The notes under the pieces: generated by a model
Told to the model about the DNA's origin: nothing
Databases searched by the model: none
What the model saw: only the letters and a program-made list of their open reading frames with translations
Shown here: in pieces, positions 25,605-34,366 of the stretch
Position numbering within the stretch: the stretch's first letter is position 1
Layout: each line of letters opens with the position of its first letter
Origin: Anaerolineae bacterium
GTDB lineage: Bacteria; Chloroflexota; Anaerolineae; Promineifilales; Promineifilaceae
Reading direction: 5' to 3'
Assembly: GCA_030425205.1 (NCBI GenBank)
Contig: JAUIAP010000026.1
Coordinates: 26,988 to 90,987 of the forward strand
Length of the DNA: 64,000 nucleotides
Position numbers and translations under genes: made by a program

Positions 25605-26951
25605 TCAATGTCCTTCTTTGCTATACGGCTGCCCATCTGCCGCTGGCATGTGGCCCTGACCAATCACGCCAGCCAGCACGACCATCGTCGCCACATAGGG
25701 AGCCATCAGCAAGAATTGTGATGGAATCGGCACGCTCAGAATGGCGAGTTTGGAGGCCAGCGAGTCGGCAAAGCCAAAGAGTAACCCTGCGCCAAATGCG
25801 CCAAACGGCGACCAGTTGCCAAAGATCATCGCGGCAAGACCGATAAAGCCACGCCCCGCGGTCATTACTTCATCAAATCGGCCGACCGAACCCAACGTAA
25901 AGTATGCGCCGCCAAAGCCCGCCATCGCGCCACTCATCAACACAGCCATGTAGCGCGTGCGAATGACGTTGATCCCCAGCGTATCGGCCGCACGTGGATG
26001 TTCGCCGACTGAACGCAAACGTAGCCCCCAGCGCGTATAAAACAGCCCGATGTGAATGACGATCATAAAAATGAACATCATGTACACGAAAATGTTGTTG
26101 CGAAAGACAATCGGGCCGAGCAGCGGAATCTGAGACAGGAGTGGCACATCAAACGGTCGGAACGTGCCGGGATTGTTTAGGAATTGATACTCCTGCATAA
26201 ACTTTGCCGAGATATACGAGGTCATCCCTACAGCAAAGATGTTGATAACTGTGCCCGATATGATCTGGTCGATTTTGTACTTGATCGAGAACACGCCGTG
26301 AATATAAGCCAGCAACATGCCTGTCAAAACGGCGGCCAAGATACCGATGTAAAGATAAGGTCGTAAATTACCCTCTGCTTGACCGCATATCAGCACAGAT
26401 TCGATCAATGCTTCATCACAGCGGCTCCGCAAGAGACTGGCAACCAATGCCGCCATCATTGCGCCAAACAACATCATCCCTTCGATGGCGATGTTAACGA
26501 CCCCAGCACGTTCACTCAAAATGCCTGACATCGCTCCGAGCGTAATTGGCACCGCTTTTGAAAGTGACGTGTTGAGCAATCCTGCAAGGTTGAGCGACTT
26601 GCCGGCCGCAGCCCATGCCAAGAAGCTAAACACGAAGAGCAACGCAACGATCCCCAACATCGCGTTTGTGCGCTTGCCAAATCCACGTGCTAACTGTCCC
26701 GCGCCAATAAATGCGCTGGCAAATGCGGCTGCATTGAGCGCGGTTAATGTTCTAAACTCCCATGGCGGCAAGTCTGAATCAACCCCACCCGGCACAAGAC
26801 CGAAGCGCGTGATCAGGTCGCTTTCCAAGCCGCGCACAAAAATTAGCCAAATGGCGGCCGCAATGATTAGGAAAACGATGCCCATCACGCGCTGGCGTGT
26901 GGAGGAGACATATTCACGTTTAGTTGCGATAGTTGCCGTTGATGCTGTCAT
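25605..26951 (-). CDS. ABC transporter permease, nucleoside (BMP) type, subunit 2
   Basis: A 448-residue membrane protein of the branched-chain-amino-acid/sugar permease superfamily, in the subset that works with BMP-family nucleoside transporters (YufQ/NupC-like). About ten hydrophobic helices are visible. Characteristic segments are PITLGAMSGILSERAGVVNIAIEGMMLFGAMMAAL and GLRLRSVGEHPRAADTLGINVIRTRYMAVLMSGAMAGFGGAYFTLG. A roughly 120-residue N-terminal extension with extra helices precedes the core, longer than usual. It lies 48 bp after the first permease and forms the heterodimeric channel with it. Confidence 0.9.
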   Translation of the reverse strand: MTASTATIATKREYVSSTRQRVMGIVFLIIAAAIWLIFVRGLESDLITRFGLVPGGVDSDLPPWEFRTLTALNAAAFASAFIGAGQLARGFGKRTNAMLGIVALLFVFSFLAWAAAGKSLNLAGLLNTSLSKAVPITLGAMSGILSERAGVVNIAIEGMMLFGAMMAALVASLLRSRCDEALIESVLICGQAEGNLRPYLYIGILAAVLTGMLLAYIHGVFSIKYKIDQIISGTVINIFAVGMTSYISAKFMQEYQFLNNPGTFRPFDVPLLSQIPLLGPIVFRNNIFVYMMFIFMIVIHIGLFYTRWGLRLRSVGEHPRAADTLGINVIRTRYMAVLMSGAMAGFGGAYFTLGSVGRFDEVMTAGRGFIGLAAMIFGNWSPFGAFGAGLLFGFADSLASKLAILSVPIPSQFLLMAPYVATMVVLAGVIGQGHMPAADGQPYSKEGH

Positions 26952-26999
26952 GTTGAAATGTGGCGTTTACATCGGCCGATGCAAACACCGCACGATAGT

Positions 27000-28259
27000 T
27001 TAGTTTCCCCAGCCGCCAAGCACAAATCCGCCTTCCCCATGCTCGGGCTGTTTTAGGCGGTAAATCGTTCGAATGATCGCTGGCGCAGCGATAAAGGCGA
27101 GTACGAGTGCTTGCAACACTGAAATAATATCGATCGGAATCCCTGCTTCAAGCTGCATCCCCAATGCTCCACTGCGCAAAAAGCCGAATAGCAGAGCCGC
27201 CGCGACCACACCAGCAGGGTGATTCTTGCCCAATAGTGCGAGCGCAATTGCGTCAAATCCATAGCCGGCGGAGAATGCCAACGCGAGATTGTAGTTGACG
27301 CCCAATACCTCATTCGCCCCTGTCATCCCGGCAAGTGCGCCCGAAAGCGACATTGCGGCAATCGTGACGTAGGTGATATTCATACCCGCGTAACGCGCCG
27401 CGTTGGGATTCGCGCCGACTGTGCGCAGGTCAAATCCCCAGCGCGAGCGAAACATAAACCAATAGACGACACCCGCCATGATTAACGCGAGAAAGAAGCC
27501 CGCATGAAAACGAATCGGGTCACCAAAAAAGCGCGGCAATTTTGCGCTGTCGAGAATGGTTGGACTAACTGGGTTAAACGATTCTGGTCGCTTGAGCGGG
27601 CCGCTTAACAGCCATTCAGAAAGTCGAAAGGCGATATAGTTCATCATGATGGTGTTGATCACCTCATGACCGCCCGTTTTTGCCTTCAACCATCCGGGAA
27701 TAAAGCCCCATAGTGCGCCACCCACCGCACCACCGAGAAATGCAAATGGCAGATGGATGATCATTGGCAAACCCGTGAACGCATATCCGATGTAAGCTGA
27801 AAAGATCGCGCCGATAAACAGTTGTCCTTCAACGCCGATGTTAAAAAGGCCCGCCTTGAACCCGAGAGCCACCCCAAGCCCAGCAAAGATAAACGGCGTG
27901 GTGGCGACGAGACTTTCAAAAAATGGGTTGATGGCGCGATAGATTTCCTGTCTGTCACCAGCGGCAAATGCGGCGAAAATGCGGCTCGGGCTGCCGATTG
28001 CGGCGCGAAACAGTGAGCCATAGGCAAGCGCGACCGCGTCCCATGCAGCCCCCAGCCCCGCACCGATCCCGCTTTCCCCAAATGCCGCGTAGACCTCTTC
28101 CGTCGTCAACGCAATGATGATGCCACCGAGAACGAAGCCGGTAAAGATGGCAAGGATCGGGATGAGTACCGATTGGGAGCTAAGTTCTTCAAGGAAGGTA
28201 CTAAGGAACGAAGGTTTTTGGTCTGCTTCCTGCCCAGTCGTTTGATTCTTGTCGCTCAT
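27000..28259 (-). CDS. ABC transporter permease, nucleoside (BMP) type, subunit 1
   Basis: A 419-residue permease (YufP/NupB-like). Family segments: FAGLGVALGFKAGLFNIGVEGQLFIGAIFSAYIGY, HEVINTIMMNYIAFRLSEWLLSGPLKRP and GFDLRTVGANPNAARYAGMNITYVTIAAMSLSGALAGMTGANEVLG, with about nine to ten helices. It starts 5 bp after the ATPase stop and is clearly co-transcribed. Together with the ATPase and the second permease it imports nucleosides or purine-like compounds across the inner membrane. Confidence 0.9.
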   Translation of the reverse strand: MSDKNQTTGQEADQKPSFLSTFLEELSSQSVLIPILAIFTGFVLGGIIIALTTEEVYAAFGESGIGAGLGAAWDAVALAYGSLFRAAIGSPSRIFAAFAAGDRQEIYRAINPFFESLVATTPFIFAGLGVALGFKAGLFNIGVEGQLFIGAIFSAYIGYAFTGLPMIIHLPFAFLGGAVGGALWGFIPGWLKAKTGGHEVINTIMMNYIAFRLSEWLLSGPLKRPESFNPVSPTILDSAKLPRFFGDPIRFHAGFFLALIMAGVVYWFMFRSRWGFDLRTVGANPNAARYAGMNITYVTIAAMSLSGALAGMTGANEVLGVNYNLALAFSAGYGFDAIALALLGKNHPAGVVAAALLFGFLRSGALGMQLEAGIPIDIISVLQALVLAFIAAPAIIRTIYRLKQPEHGEGGFVLGGWGN

Positions 28260-28264
28260 AGTAT

Positions 28265-29827
28265 CTACTCGGTTGGGGTGGTATCTTCGACCACCTTCAC
28301 CTTTTTCTCTTGCACAACGCCAGCCATCAACAATCCAAGCTCTTCTTTCGTCGTGGTTGCCGCATCGACCACCGCAATAATTCGGCCGCGATACATCACG
28401 GCAATGCGATCTGACAATTGCATGATTTCGTCTAATTCGGTGGAAGAAAGCAAGACGGCCGTCCCTTCATCGCGCTGTTTGATGATTTGCGAATGGATAA
28501 ACTCGATTGCGCCCACGTCAACACCGCGCGTCGGTTGGGCGGCGACCAAAAATTCCGTCGGCCGCGAAAGTTCACGTGCGATAATCACCTTTTGTTGGTT
28601 ACCACCAGAAAGGGAGGAAGCGGGCGTTTCGGCCGATGGTGTTCGCACATCATACTGCTTGATCAACTGTTCTGCCGACGCCTTGATCTTGTCTTCTTGC
28701 AGCGTCCCGTTTTTTGTATAGGGCGGATTGTAGTAAGTGTTCAGCACCATGTTGTGGCTAATCGAATAGTCGAGAACCAGCCCATCTTTTTGGCGATCTT
28801 CGGGAACGTGCGCCGATCCCAGTTCTGTCACCTGTCGCGGCGATGAATTCGTCACGTCTTTGTCGAGTAGTCTAATTGTCCCCTCGACGGGAGGGCGCAT
28901 CCCCGTCACCGCCTCGACAAGCTCCGTCTGCCCATTGCCCAATACACCTGCTAACCCTAACACTTCGCCCGCTCGCACATCGAATGTGACATCATCAACG
29001 GCGAGTTGATCGAGATCATTGAGAACGGTCAAATTTTCGACTTGGAGTATTGTTTTACCAACAGTGGGGGGGATTTTGTTGATTTCGAGATGCACGGCGC
29101 GACCGACCATCATCTCGGCCAGCTTGCCCTGATCGGCGTTTTCTGGCGTTGTGGTTCCGATCAATTTGCCGCGCCGAATGACCGTGATGCGGTCTGCCAC
29201 TTCTAGCACCTCGCGCAATTTGTGGGTGATAAAAATGATCGACTTGCCTTGTGCAACTAATGAGCGCATGATCTTGACTAACTCATCCGCCTCTTGAGGG
29301 GTCAAAACAGCGGTCGGTTCGTCAAAAATCAGGATGTCTGCGTTGCGATAGAGCAGTTTGATAATTTCAACGCGTTGCTGCACGCCAACCGACAGATCTT
29401 GAATATACGCATTGGGATCGACGGATAAGCCAAATTGGTCAGAGATCTCGCGGATGCGCTGACCAGCCTTGCGACGATTGAGAAAACCGCCGATACCCTG
29501 CGTTTCCTCATACCCCAACATCACGTTCTCTGTGACGGTGAAGACGGGGATCAGCATAAAGTGTTGATGCACCATTCCGATGCCAGCCGCAATCGAATCA
29601 CTGGGCGATTCAGGCTTGATCTCTTGGCCGCGCACATACATCTCCCCTTCGGTCGGTTCATACAAACCGTAGAGGATGTTCATGAGTGTGCTTTTGCCCG
29701 CGCCATTTTCACCCAGCAAGGCGTGAATTTCGCCTTCTTCAAGGGTCAAGTTGATGTGGTCATTTGCGAGAACGCCGGGAAATTGTTTTGTAATGTTGCG
29801 AAGTTCGAGTAAGGATGTGTTTGCCAT
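28265..29827 (-). CDS. ABC transporter ATP-binding protein, nucleoside (BMP) type, double domain
   Basis: A 520-residue ATPase with two ABC domains, as in YufO/NupA and sugar ATPases of the RbsA class. Domain 1: Walker A GENGAGKST, signature LSVGVQQRVEI, Walker B ILIFDEPTAVLTPQE. Domain 2: degenerate Walker A-like GVLGNGQTE, signature SLSGGNQQKVIIARE, and a Walker B-like segment FLVAAQPTRGVDVGA in which the catalytic Glu is replaced by Gln. That degeneracy in the second domain is normal for this family. First gene of a four-gene minus-strand operon. The substrate-binding BMP lipoprotein normally encoded beside it is absent here. Confidence 0.92.
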   Translation of the reverse strand: MANTSLLELRNITKQFPGVLANDHINLTLEEGEIHALLGENGAGKSTLMNILYGLYEPTEGEMYVRGQEIKPESPSDSIAAGIGMVHQHFMLIPVFTVTENVMLGYEETQGIGGFLNRRKAGQRIREISDQFGLSVDPNAYIQDLSVGVQQRVEIIKLLYRNADILIFDEPTAVLTPQEADELVKIMRSLVAQGKSIIFITHKLREVLEVADRITVIRRGKLIGTTTPENADQGKLAEMMVGRAVHLEINKIPPTVGKTILQVENLTVLNDLDQLAVDDVTFDVRAGEVLGLAGVLGNGQTELVEAVTGMRPPVEGTIRLLDKDVTNSSPRQVTELGSAHVPEDRQKDGLVLDYSISHNMVLNTYYNPPYTKNGTLQEDKIKASAEQLIKQYDVRTPSAETPASSLSGGNQQKVIIARELSRPTEFLVAAQPTRGVDVGAIEFIHSQIIKQRDEGTAVLLSSTELDEIMQLSDRIAVMYRGRIIAVVDAATTTKEELGLLMAGVVQEKKVKVVEDTTPTE

Positions 29828-29854
29828 GTGCCTCTCTCAATCTACAGATAGTGA

Positions 29855-29885
29855 ATTCTAAGGGATTTTTGGGATTCTGTCACAA
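29855..29885 (-). promoter_or_regulatory. Possible promoter of nucleoside transporter operon
   Basis: On the minus strand TTGTGA (29885-29880) and TAGAAT (29860-29855) are separated by 19 bp, within the gap before the ATPase start at 29827. Confidence 0.35.
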
Positions 29886-29934
29886 GCAATTTCTAAATCG
29901 GTCACGCTCACGCAATATAGTTGCGATTGATTGT

Positions 29935-31128
29935 TCACAATGCAACTGCTGAGAACAGGTTTTCCAACTCTGCGACGGTCGCCTTGAACCCCCCTCCGGA
30001 TGCGAATGTCGCCGATCCGCCCCCCGTGCCATCTACCTGCGCCAAAATTTGTTGTAACAGCGTGTTCATATCCCCTTCAAGGCTGCGCGCCCTCGCCAAC
30101 GCGACGGTTGCAGGATTCCCCGCCGCCCCTAATATGACGACACATTCTCCAAATCGGGCAACTGTATTTGCTAGCTGCCGCAACTCATTGGCATCACGCC
30201 GATCATAAACCTGCACGACCAAATTGCCACCGGTTGCCATTTGTTGCGCACCTTCAACCAGCCGCTCTGCCTCCATCTGTAGAAGCAGATTGCCCTGCTT
30301 CTTTAACTGCTTGTTGGCTAATTTTAGCTCCTGTCGCAGTCCATTGATGTTGTGCGGCAAGTCTTCCATCGCGCAGGTCAAGTCGCTGGCGAGTTGGTTG
30401 ATGATGGTCTCTTTCTTCGCATAGTCAAGCAGGGCGCGTTGCCCACAGCGAAACTCAACGCGCACCTGTCCGCGCACGCGCTCGACTTTGTTAATCTTGA
30501 TCAATCCAACTTCGGCCGATCCGCGTACATGCGTCCCACCACATGCGTTGTAATCAAAATCTTCGATGATGACGAGACGCAGCTCGTCGCCGGGAATGTC
30601 GGGAACCTTGCGCAGTGGGTAGTTGGAGATGTCGGATTTTGGAATGAATTTGCTGGTGATCGGCCGATTATCCCAAACGACCTTATTTGCCAATGCCGCT
30701 GCTCCTGCGATCTGTCCACCATCTAATCGGCCGATTGCCAAATCGATCGTGCAGGCATCCGTCCCCAGATGAAATCCAATCGTCAACGCATCCGCAATTT
30801 CGGCAAAAGCCGCGCTCAAAATATGTTGTCCCGTGTGTTGCTGCATATGGTCAAGCCGCCGCGACCAGTCAATTTGCGCTGCGACTTTATCCGCCAGAAC
30901 CTCACCATCCAACACATGCACAACCGCCTGATCCGACTCGCGCACAAAAACTTCGATCACGTTAACGCCGTCAATGGTTCCCGTATCATGCGGTTGCCCA
31001 CCTGAAGCAGGGTAGAAATAGCTTCCATCTAAAACGACTGCGGGCGCATCATTGTTGGTCAGTCGTTCGATGATCGTCGCTTCAAATTCGGTCGTGTAAG
31101 CGTCATTGTAATAGTGGCGTATGCTCAT
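29935..31128 (-). CDS. Alanyl-tRNA editing protein (AlaX-like, with DHHA1 domain)
   Basis: A 397-residue trans-editing protein related to the editing half of alanyl-tRNA synthetase; it hydrolyses Ser- or Gly-charged tRNA-Ala. The zinc site is readable as HTGQHILSAAF (HxxxH) and CGGTHVRG (C..H). The N-terminal beta barrel opens with FYPASGGQPHDTG. After a coiled coil (LRQELKLANKQLKKQGNLLLQMEAERL) a DHHA1 domain closes the protein (VAQVDGTGGGSATFASGGG). This long form is the AlaX-L class. Start at ATG 31128, 7 nt after TATAAC, preferred over the start 9 codons upstream. Confidence 0.92.
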   Translation of the reverse strand: MSIRHYYNDAYTTEFEATIIERLTNNDAPAVVLDGSYFYPASGGQPHDTGTIDGVNVIEVFVRESDQAVVHVLDGEVLADKVAAQIDWSRRLDHMQQHTGQHILSAAFAEIADALTIGFHLGTDACTIDLAIGRLDGGQIAGAAALANKVVWDNRPITSKFIPKSDISNYPLRKVPDIPGDELRLVIIEDFDYNACGGTHVRGSAEVGLIKINKVERVRGQVRVEFRCGQRALLDYAKKETIINQLASDLTCAMEDLPHNINGLRQELKLANKQLKKQGNLLLQMEAERLVEGAQQMATGGNLVVQVYDRRDANELRQLANTVARFGECVVILGAAGNPATVALARARSLEGDMNTLLQQILAQVDGTGGGSATFASGGGFKATVAELENLFSAVAL

Positions 31129-31135
31129 GTTGGCG

Positions 31136-31141
31136 GTTATA
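31136..31141 (-). promoter_or_regulatory. -10 box TATAAC, leaderless start of AlaX-like gene
   Basis: On the minus strand TATAAC (31141-31136) ends 7 nt before ATG 31128; TTGTTT lies 18 bp upstream of the box as -35. Confidence 0.6.
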
Positions 31142-31180
31142 TCACGACTACGCAATTAGAAACAAGTGCGAATCAAAATG

Positions 31181-31208
31181 AAAAGAGCGCATACAGACGT
31201 ATACGCTC
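31181..31208 (-). terminator. Terminator of the GH-like/lipoprotein fusion gene
   Basis: GAGCGCATAC (31185-31194) pairs with GTATACGCTC (31199-31208), one mismatch, AGAC loop; on the minus strand it is followed by TTTT. Confidence 0.75.
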
Positions 31209-31251
31209 TCTTCCTACCAGTACAATGCTACGGTCAATACATTCAAAAAAA

Positions 31252-33909
31252 TTAGGGGTTCAGCAACCCGTTAAAATCGAGATTCCAAATCGGATCACGA
31301 GAGAAACGGAAGTTAAACCCAAACAATGGGGCAGAGTTCATCATGCAGAAGCCATCCCGCGTATAGTTCGTGCATTGGATGATTGCGATGTAGGGAAGTG
31401 GCAAGATGAAAGTTGACCATCCGAGAGCGTCACGCACGCCGGGCTCTTCCCGCCAGACTTTCCCCATTGCCGCAGTCGGCTCATAGAAGTTGGAAAGCAG
31501 CGGTGGGTTGATCGTTGGGTCTTCAAACATATCGACAAGCGGATCATACGTGTCGCGCACAGTCCACGTCAGACTGCCGTCTGTTGTCGTCACCCAAATT
31601 GAGCTCAGCGAGGGAATGTACATCATGTAACCATGCTCAAATGGCAACGTAACCGCATCCACGTAAATTTGCGGCAGTGCGCTACATTGATCCGGTGCTG
31701 GGAGGAAGACCCAGACGGCTGAACAAAGATTCTTGATTTCGATGACGCGACTGAGTCCTGCATCTGTGTTGTACAGTTCAAAGACGATGCTGCCTGCTCG
31801 CTGGAGAGCGGGTGTGATCAAGAGCGATCCATCCGCATTGACCGCCTGCTCTGAGACGCCTCCACCGGCATTATCAAACGTCATCGTGCGCAGTTGCATC
31901 GAGCTGACACCCTCAGTGTCCCACGAAAGTAAGATCGGTACGCCGGGTAGAAAATCGGTCACATCAGACACAAAATCAAGAATAACGGGGGTCGTTGATT
32001 CGACTGCAGCTGGTTCCACGACGCTCGGCTGACAGCCGACGAAGAGAAACAGGCAGAGTAACAACCCCAATTTGCGGTGGCGCAAGACGGCGACAGTCAA
32101 CAGTAGAATGGGGATAAGCAACCACAGTTTCGCCGCGTGCTTACTCGCATTTTGCGCCTGTAATGCCACAGCCGTGACGGTGCCAGAGCCACCCAAACTA
32201 CATGTACTCCAGTCGCACGGGGTTGAGGCGATGTGTGTTTCAACCGCCTCCTGCTTGGGTGTTAACGGTTCGTTGAGAAACTCTTTTGCACCCCAATAGC
32301 CCCAATTCGTGTAGAGACCTGAATTGGCATAGTGGAGGAAGAATTGCGCGCCTGTGTCGTGCCAGCCGGCAAGGTATGTTTCGTACAAGGTCTTCATGCG
32401 CGGGTCTTTGTTGGCCTCCATAAACAAGTAGTGAATATCTTGGTCATTTTGGACACCGCCGATGCCAGCGAGGTGCTGCCCACCTTCATAGCTGACAACG
32501 GCGATGCCACGTGCATCGGCCATCGACTTATACGCTTGTGTATAGCTAATCGCTTTGCTCACCGTTGTCTTGTTGATATGCTGGTCGCTACGATCTGTCA
32601 ACACGTTGCCGAATTCCATCTCTTGAAACAGCTTGTTAAGACCCCCATCTCCGTCGTTTGTCCATGCCTTCACTTCAGCGCGATAGGCTGGCATGCCAAT
32701 GTGTTGCCCAAAGTAGGGCGCGATGGCAACTGCATCAACTTTGTCATAACATGGACCACCGCTCCAGAGCGGGCAATCTAGCATCTGTTCCCCTACCCAC
32801 GGATTCGCCGCTTGTGTCGCAATGGTGCAGGTAATGCGGTCACTCTCTGCGCCCCAGACCGTTTTCCAGATACTGCACATTTCTGTGGAGCGTTTACCAT
32901 ACCAACTTAATCGCCTTTGAAAATCTGTCCCATTGCTGCTAATCTGACCATCGAGTTTGGCTTTCTGTTCGATCCATGTGCCTTGTGTAAAACCATAGTT
33001 CCAGACTTCATTTGAGTATTCGAGATAGACGCGGCGGTCAGGACTCAACGTGTCATGCACCAATTGGGCGAACTGTTGCATGTCGCTATCTGTTGCCAAA
33101 TGTGAAAGGGTGAACCATGGATCAGCATGGACTGTATTTGAGAGATCAACCATCACTTCAACTGGTAATCCTGCCGATGTCGTATAGAATGCATCGGTTG
33201 GCAAGGCACGTTCACTCCAGATGTTAGTGTTGGTATTACTGCGATCAATTGGGCCATCCTCATCCCAATTGGTTCGCATCCAGTCCATAAAGCGCAGCAC
33301 GCGGAACTGGTCGATTGCGTCAAGGAAATGGTCATGATAAATTTGCGTTTCTGCGTCAGCGGGCGTGTAGCCCGGCATAATGACGCGGATATTGCGCAGA
33401 TGATTACCGGGTGTTGTCTCAATGATGCGGAGCACAATACCATTATTTGGCACAACGCGGATCACGTCCTGTCCCGGCTGAGTATGCACTATCTCGGCAA
33501 CATCGCGGCCGTAAGCAAGTTTCCCTTCACCATCGTATAAAACGAGATATTCACCACCGGGATATTGCCCCTTCAAATCGTTGAACATCAACGTGGTGGC
33601 ATGTCGATACAATACGCTTGAATCGTTTGCGCTTGGTAATTGGGTAGGATAGCCGTTGGCATCCAGATGATTTGCAAGGTCGTTTGACTCAAACGTGTCC
33701 CAATCATCCCAGTTGCTTGTAATCCACGGTCTTGCCATGCGGAACGCATTGATAAAGACATATTCACTTGACCAATCAGAAAAAAAGTGAAAATTTGTTC
33801 CAATGGGGGACGTAGTGTTGTTAGGGATGCGTGGGGATCCGGCGAATACCCCGCGCATCCCAAGCATCATGAGAGTACCAATACTTATTACTACCAATAC
33901 TTTTCGCAT
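31252..33909 (-). CDS. Secreted GH-clan-A-like protein fused to a lipoprotein-type domain
   Basis: An 885-residue two-part protein. Part 1 (about 1-610) has a signal peptide (GTLMMLGMRGVFAG) and a TIM-barrel glycosidase-like region of the type called 'cellulose-binding' in related genomes. Candidate acid/base Glu is in VYLEYSNEVWNYGF and a candidate nucleophile in GIAVVSYEGGQHL. It ends in a hydrophobic anchor LWLLIPILLLTVAVL followed by RHRK. Part 2 begins at once with a second signal-like segment LGLLLCLFLFVGCQPS with lipobox Cys626, then Ig-like strands and an uncharacterised C-terminal domain. Two once-separate exported proteins appear joined in frame. Start chosen at ATG 33909 with GGAG 6-7 nt upstream. 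Confidence 0.65.
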   Translation of the reverse strand: MRKVLVVISIGTLMMLGMRGVFAGSPRIPNNTTSPIGTNFHFFSDWSSEYVFINAFRMARPWITSNWDDWDTFESNDLANHLDANGYPTQLPSANDSSVLYRHATTLMFNDLKGQYPGGEYLVLYDGEGKLAYGRDVAEIVHTQPGQDVIRVVPNNGIVLRIIETTPGNHLRNIRVIMPGYTPADAETQIYHDHFLDAIDQFRVLRFMDWMRTNWDEDGPIDRSNTNTNIWSERALPTDAFYTTSAGLPVEVMVDLSNTVHADPWFTLSHLATDSDMQQFAQLVHDTLSPDRRVYLEYSNEVWNYGFTQGTWIEQKAKLDGQISSNGTDFQRRLSWYGKRSTEMCSIWKTVWGAESDRITCTIATQAANPWVGEQMLDCPLWSGGPCYDKVDAVAIAPYFGQHIGMPAYRAEVKAWTNDGDGGLNKLFQEMEFGNVLTDRSDQHINKTTVSKAISYTQAYKSMADARGIAVVSYEGGQHLAGIGGVQNDQDIHYLFMEANKDPRMKTLYETYLAGWHDTGAQFFLHYANSGLYTNWGYWGAKEFLNEPLTPKQEAVETHIASTPCDWSTCSLGGSGTVTAVALQAQNASKHAAKLWLLIPILLLTVAVLRHRKLGLLLCLFLFVGCQPSVVEPAAVESTTPVILDFVSDVTDFLPGVPILLSWDTEGVSSMQLRTMTFDNAGGGVSEQAVNADGSLLITPALQRAGSIVFELYNTDAGLSRVIEIKNLCSAVWVFLPAPDQCSALPQIYVDAVTLPFEHGYMMYIPSLSSIWVTTTDGSLTWTVRDTYDPLVDMFEDPTINPPLLSNFYEPTAAMGKVWREEPGVRDALGWSTFILPLPYIAIIQCTNYTRDGFCMMNSAPLFGFNFRFSRDPIWNLDFNGLLNP

Positions 33910-33945
33910 TTCGAACTCCATACCAATACATTTGGCTACCAATAC
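33876..33945. repeat. Four direct repeats of TACCAATAC across a start codon
   Basis: Copies at 33876, 33892, 33921 and 33937 (GTATTGGTA on the coding minus strand), spaced 16, 29 and 16 bp. Two are inside codons for VLV and IGT, two are upstream of the start. A degenerate copy is near 34156. Confidence 0.75.
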
Positions 33946-34366
33946 AATTTTGCTCGCCCGTATTAATTAGATAAATGAGTTTGTTCTAGCTAAGTCGTGT
34001 ATTATTTTGTGTGCGAATGATAGGTGGTGACGCATGATCTCTCAATCAGACTTGCGTACTATCTTTTAGGTACAAAGTTGGAAAAAAAGGACTTAGGTAC
34101 TAGTGTGTATGCCTTTTTTTGTACCTTTTTTGCATAAATAAACTCCTGAAAATAATACCAATTTAGTAAATATTGTTGTTGATTTTACGCAAATCCGCAC
34201 AAAAACGGGATAAATAATCACTTTTGATACAAATGCGTCTATAAGGGCGGATTCTAGATAACGTTTGTGTTTAATAAAAAGTTATATATCGGTGAGCAGG
34301 CAGGTATTGTGAGTGAAATCGCAGGTATCATCCCTGTAACTGTGATCTACCAACGGAGAATATGCT
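33946..34366. other. AT-rich intergenic region between divergent exported-protein genes
   Basis: About 420 bases with no supported gene, visibly richer in A+T than the surroundings. It must hold promoters for both flanking genes. It contains GGTAC at about 34071 and 34096, GTACC at about 34121, and a 9-bp inverted repeat AAAAAAAGG (34082-34090) with CCTTTTTTT (34112-34120) that could be a plus-strand terminator or a regulatory hairpin. No TCGGCCGA copy is present. Confidence 0.5.

Noticed and set aside
33876..33945. CRISPR array
   Set aside because: The repeats are only 9 bp with spacing partly inside a gene; no CRISPR-like repeat-spacer unit or cas gene is present anywhere in the window.
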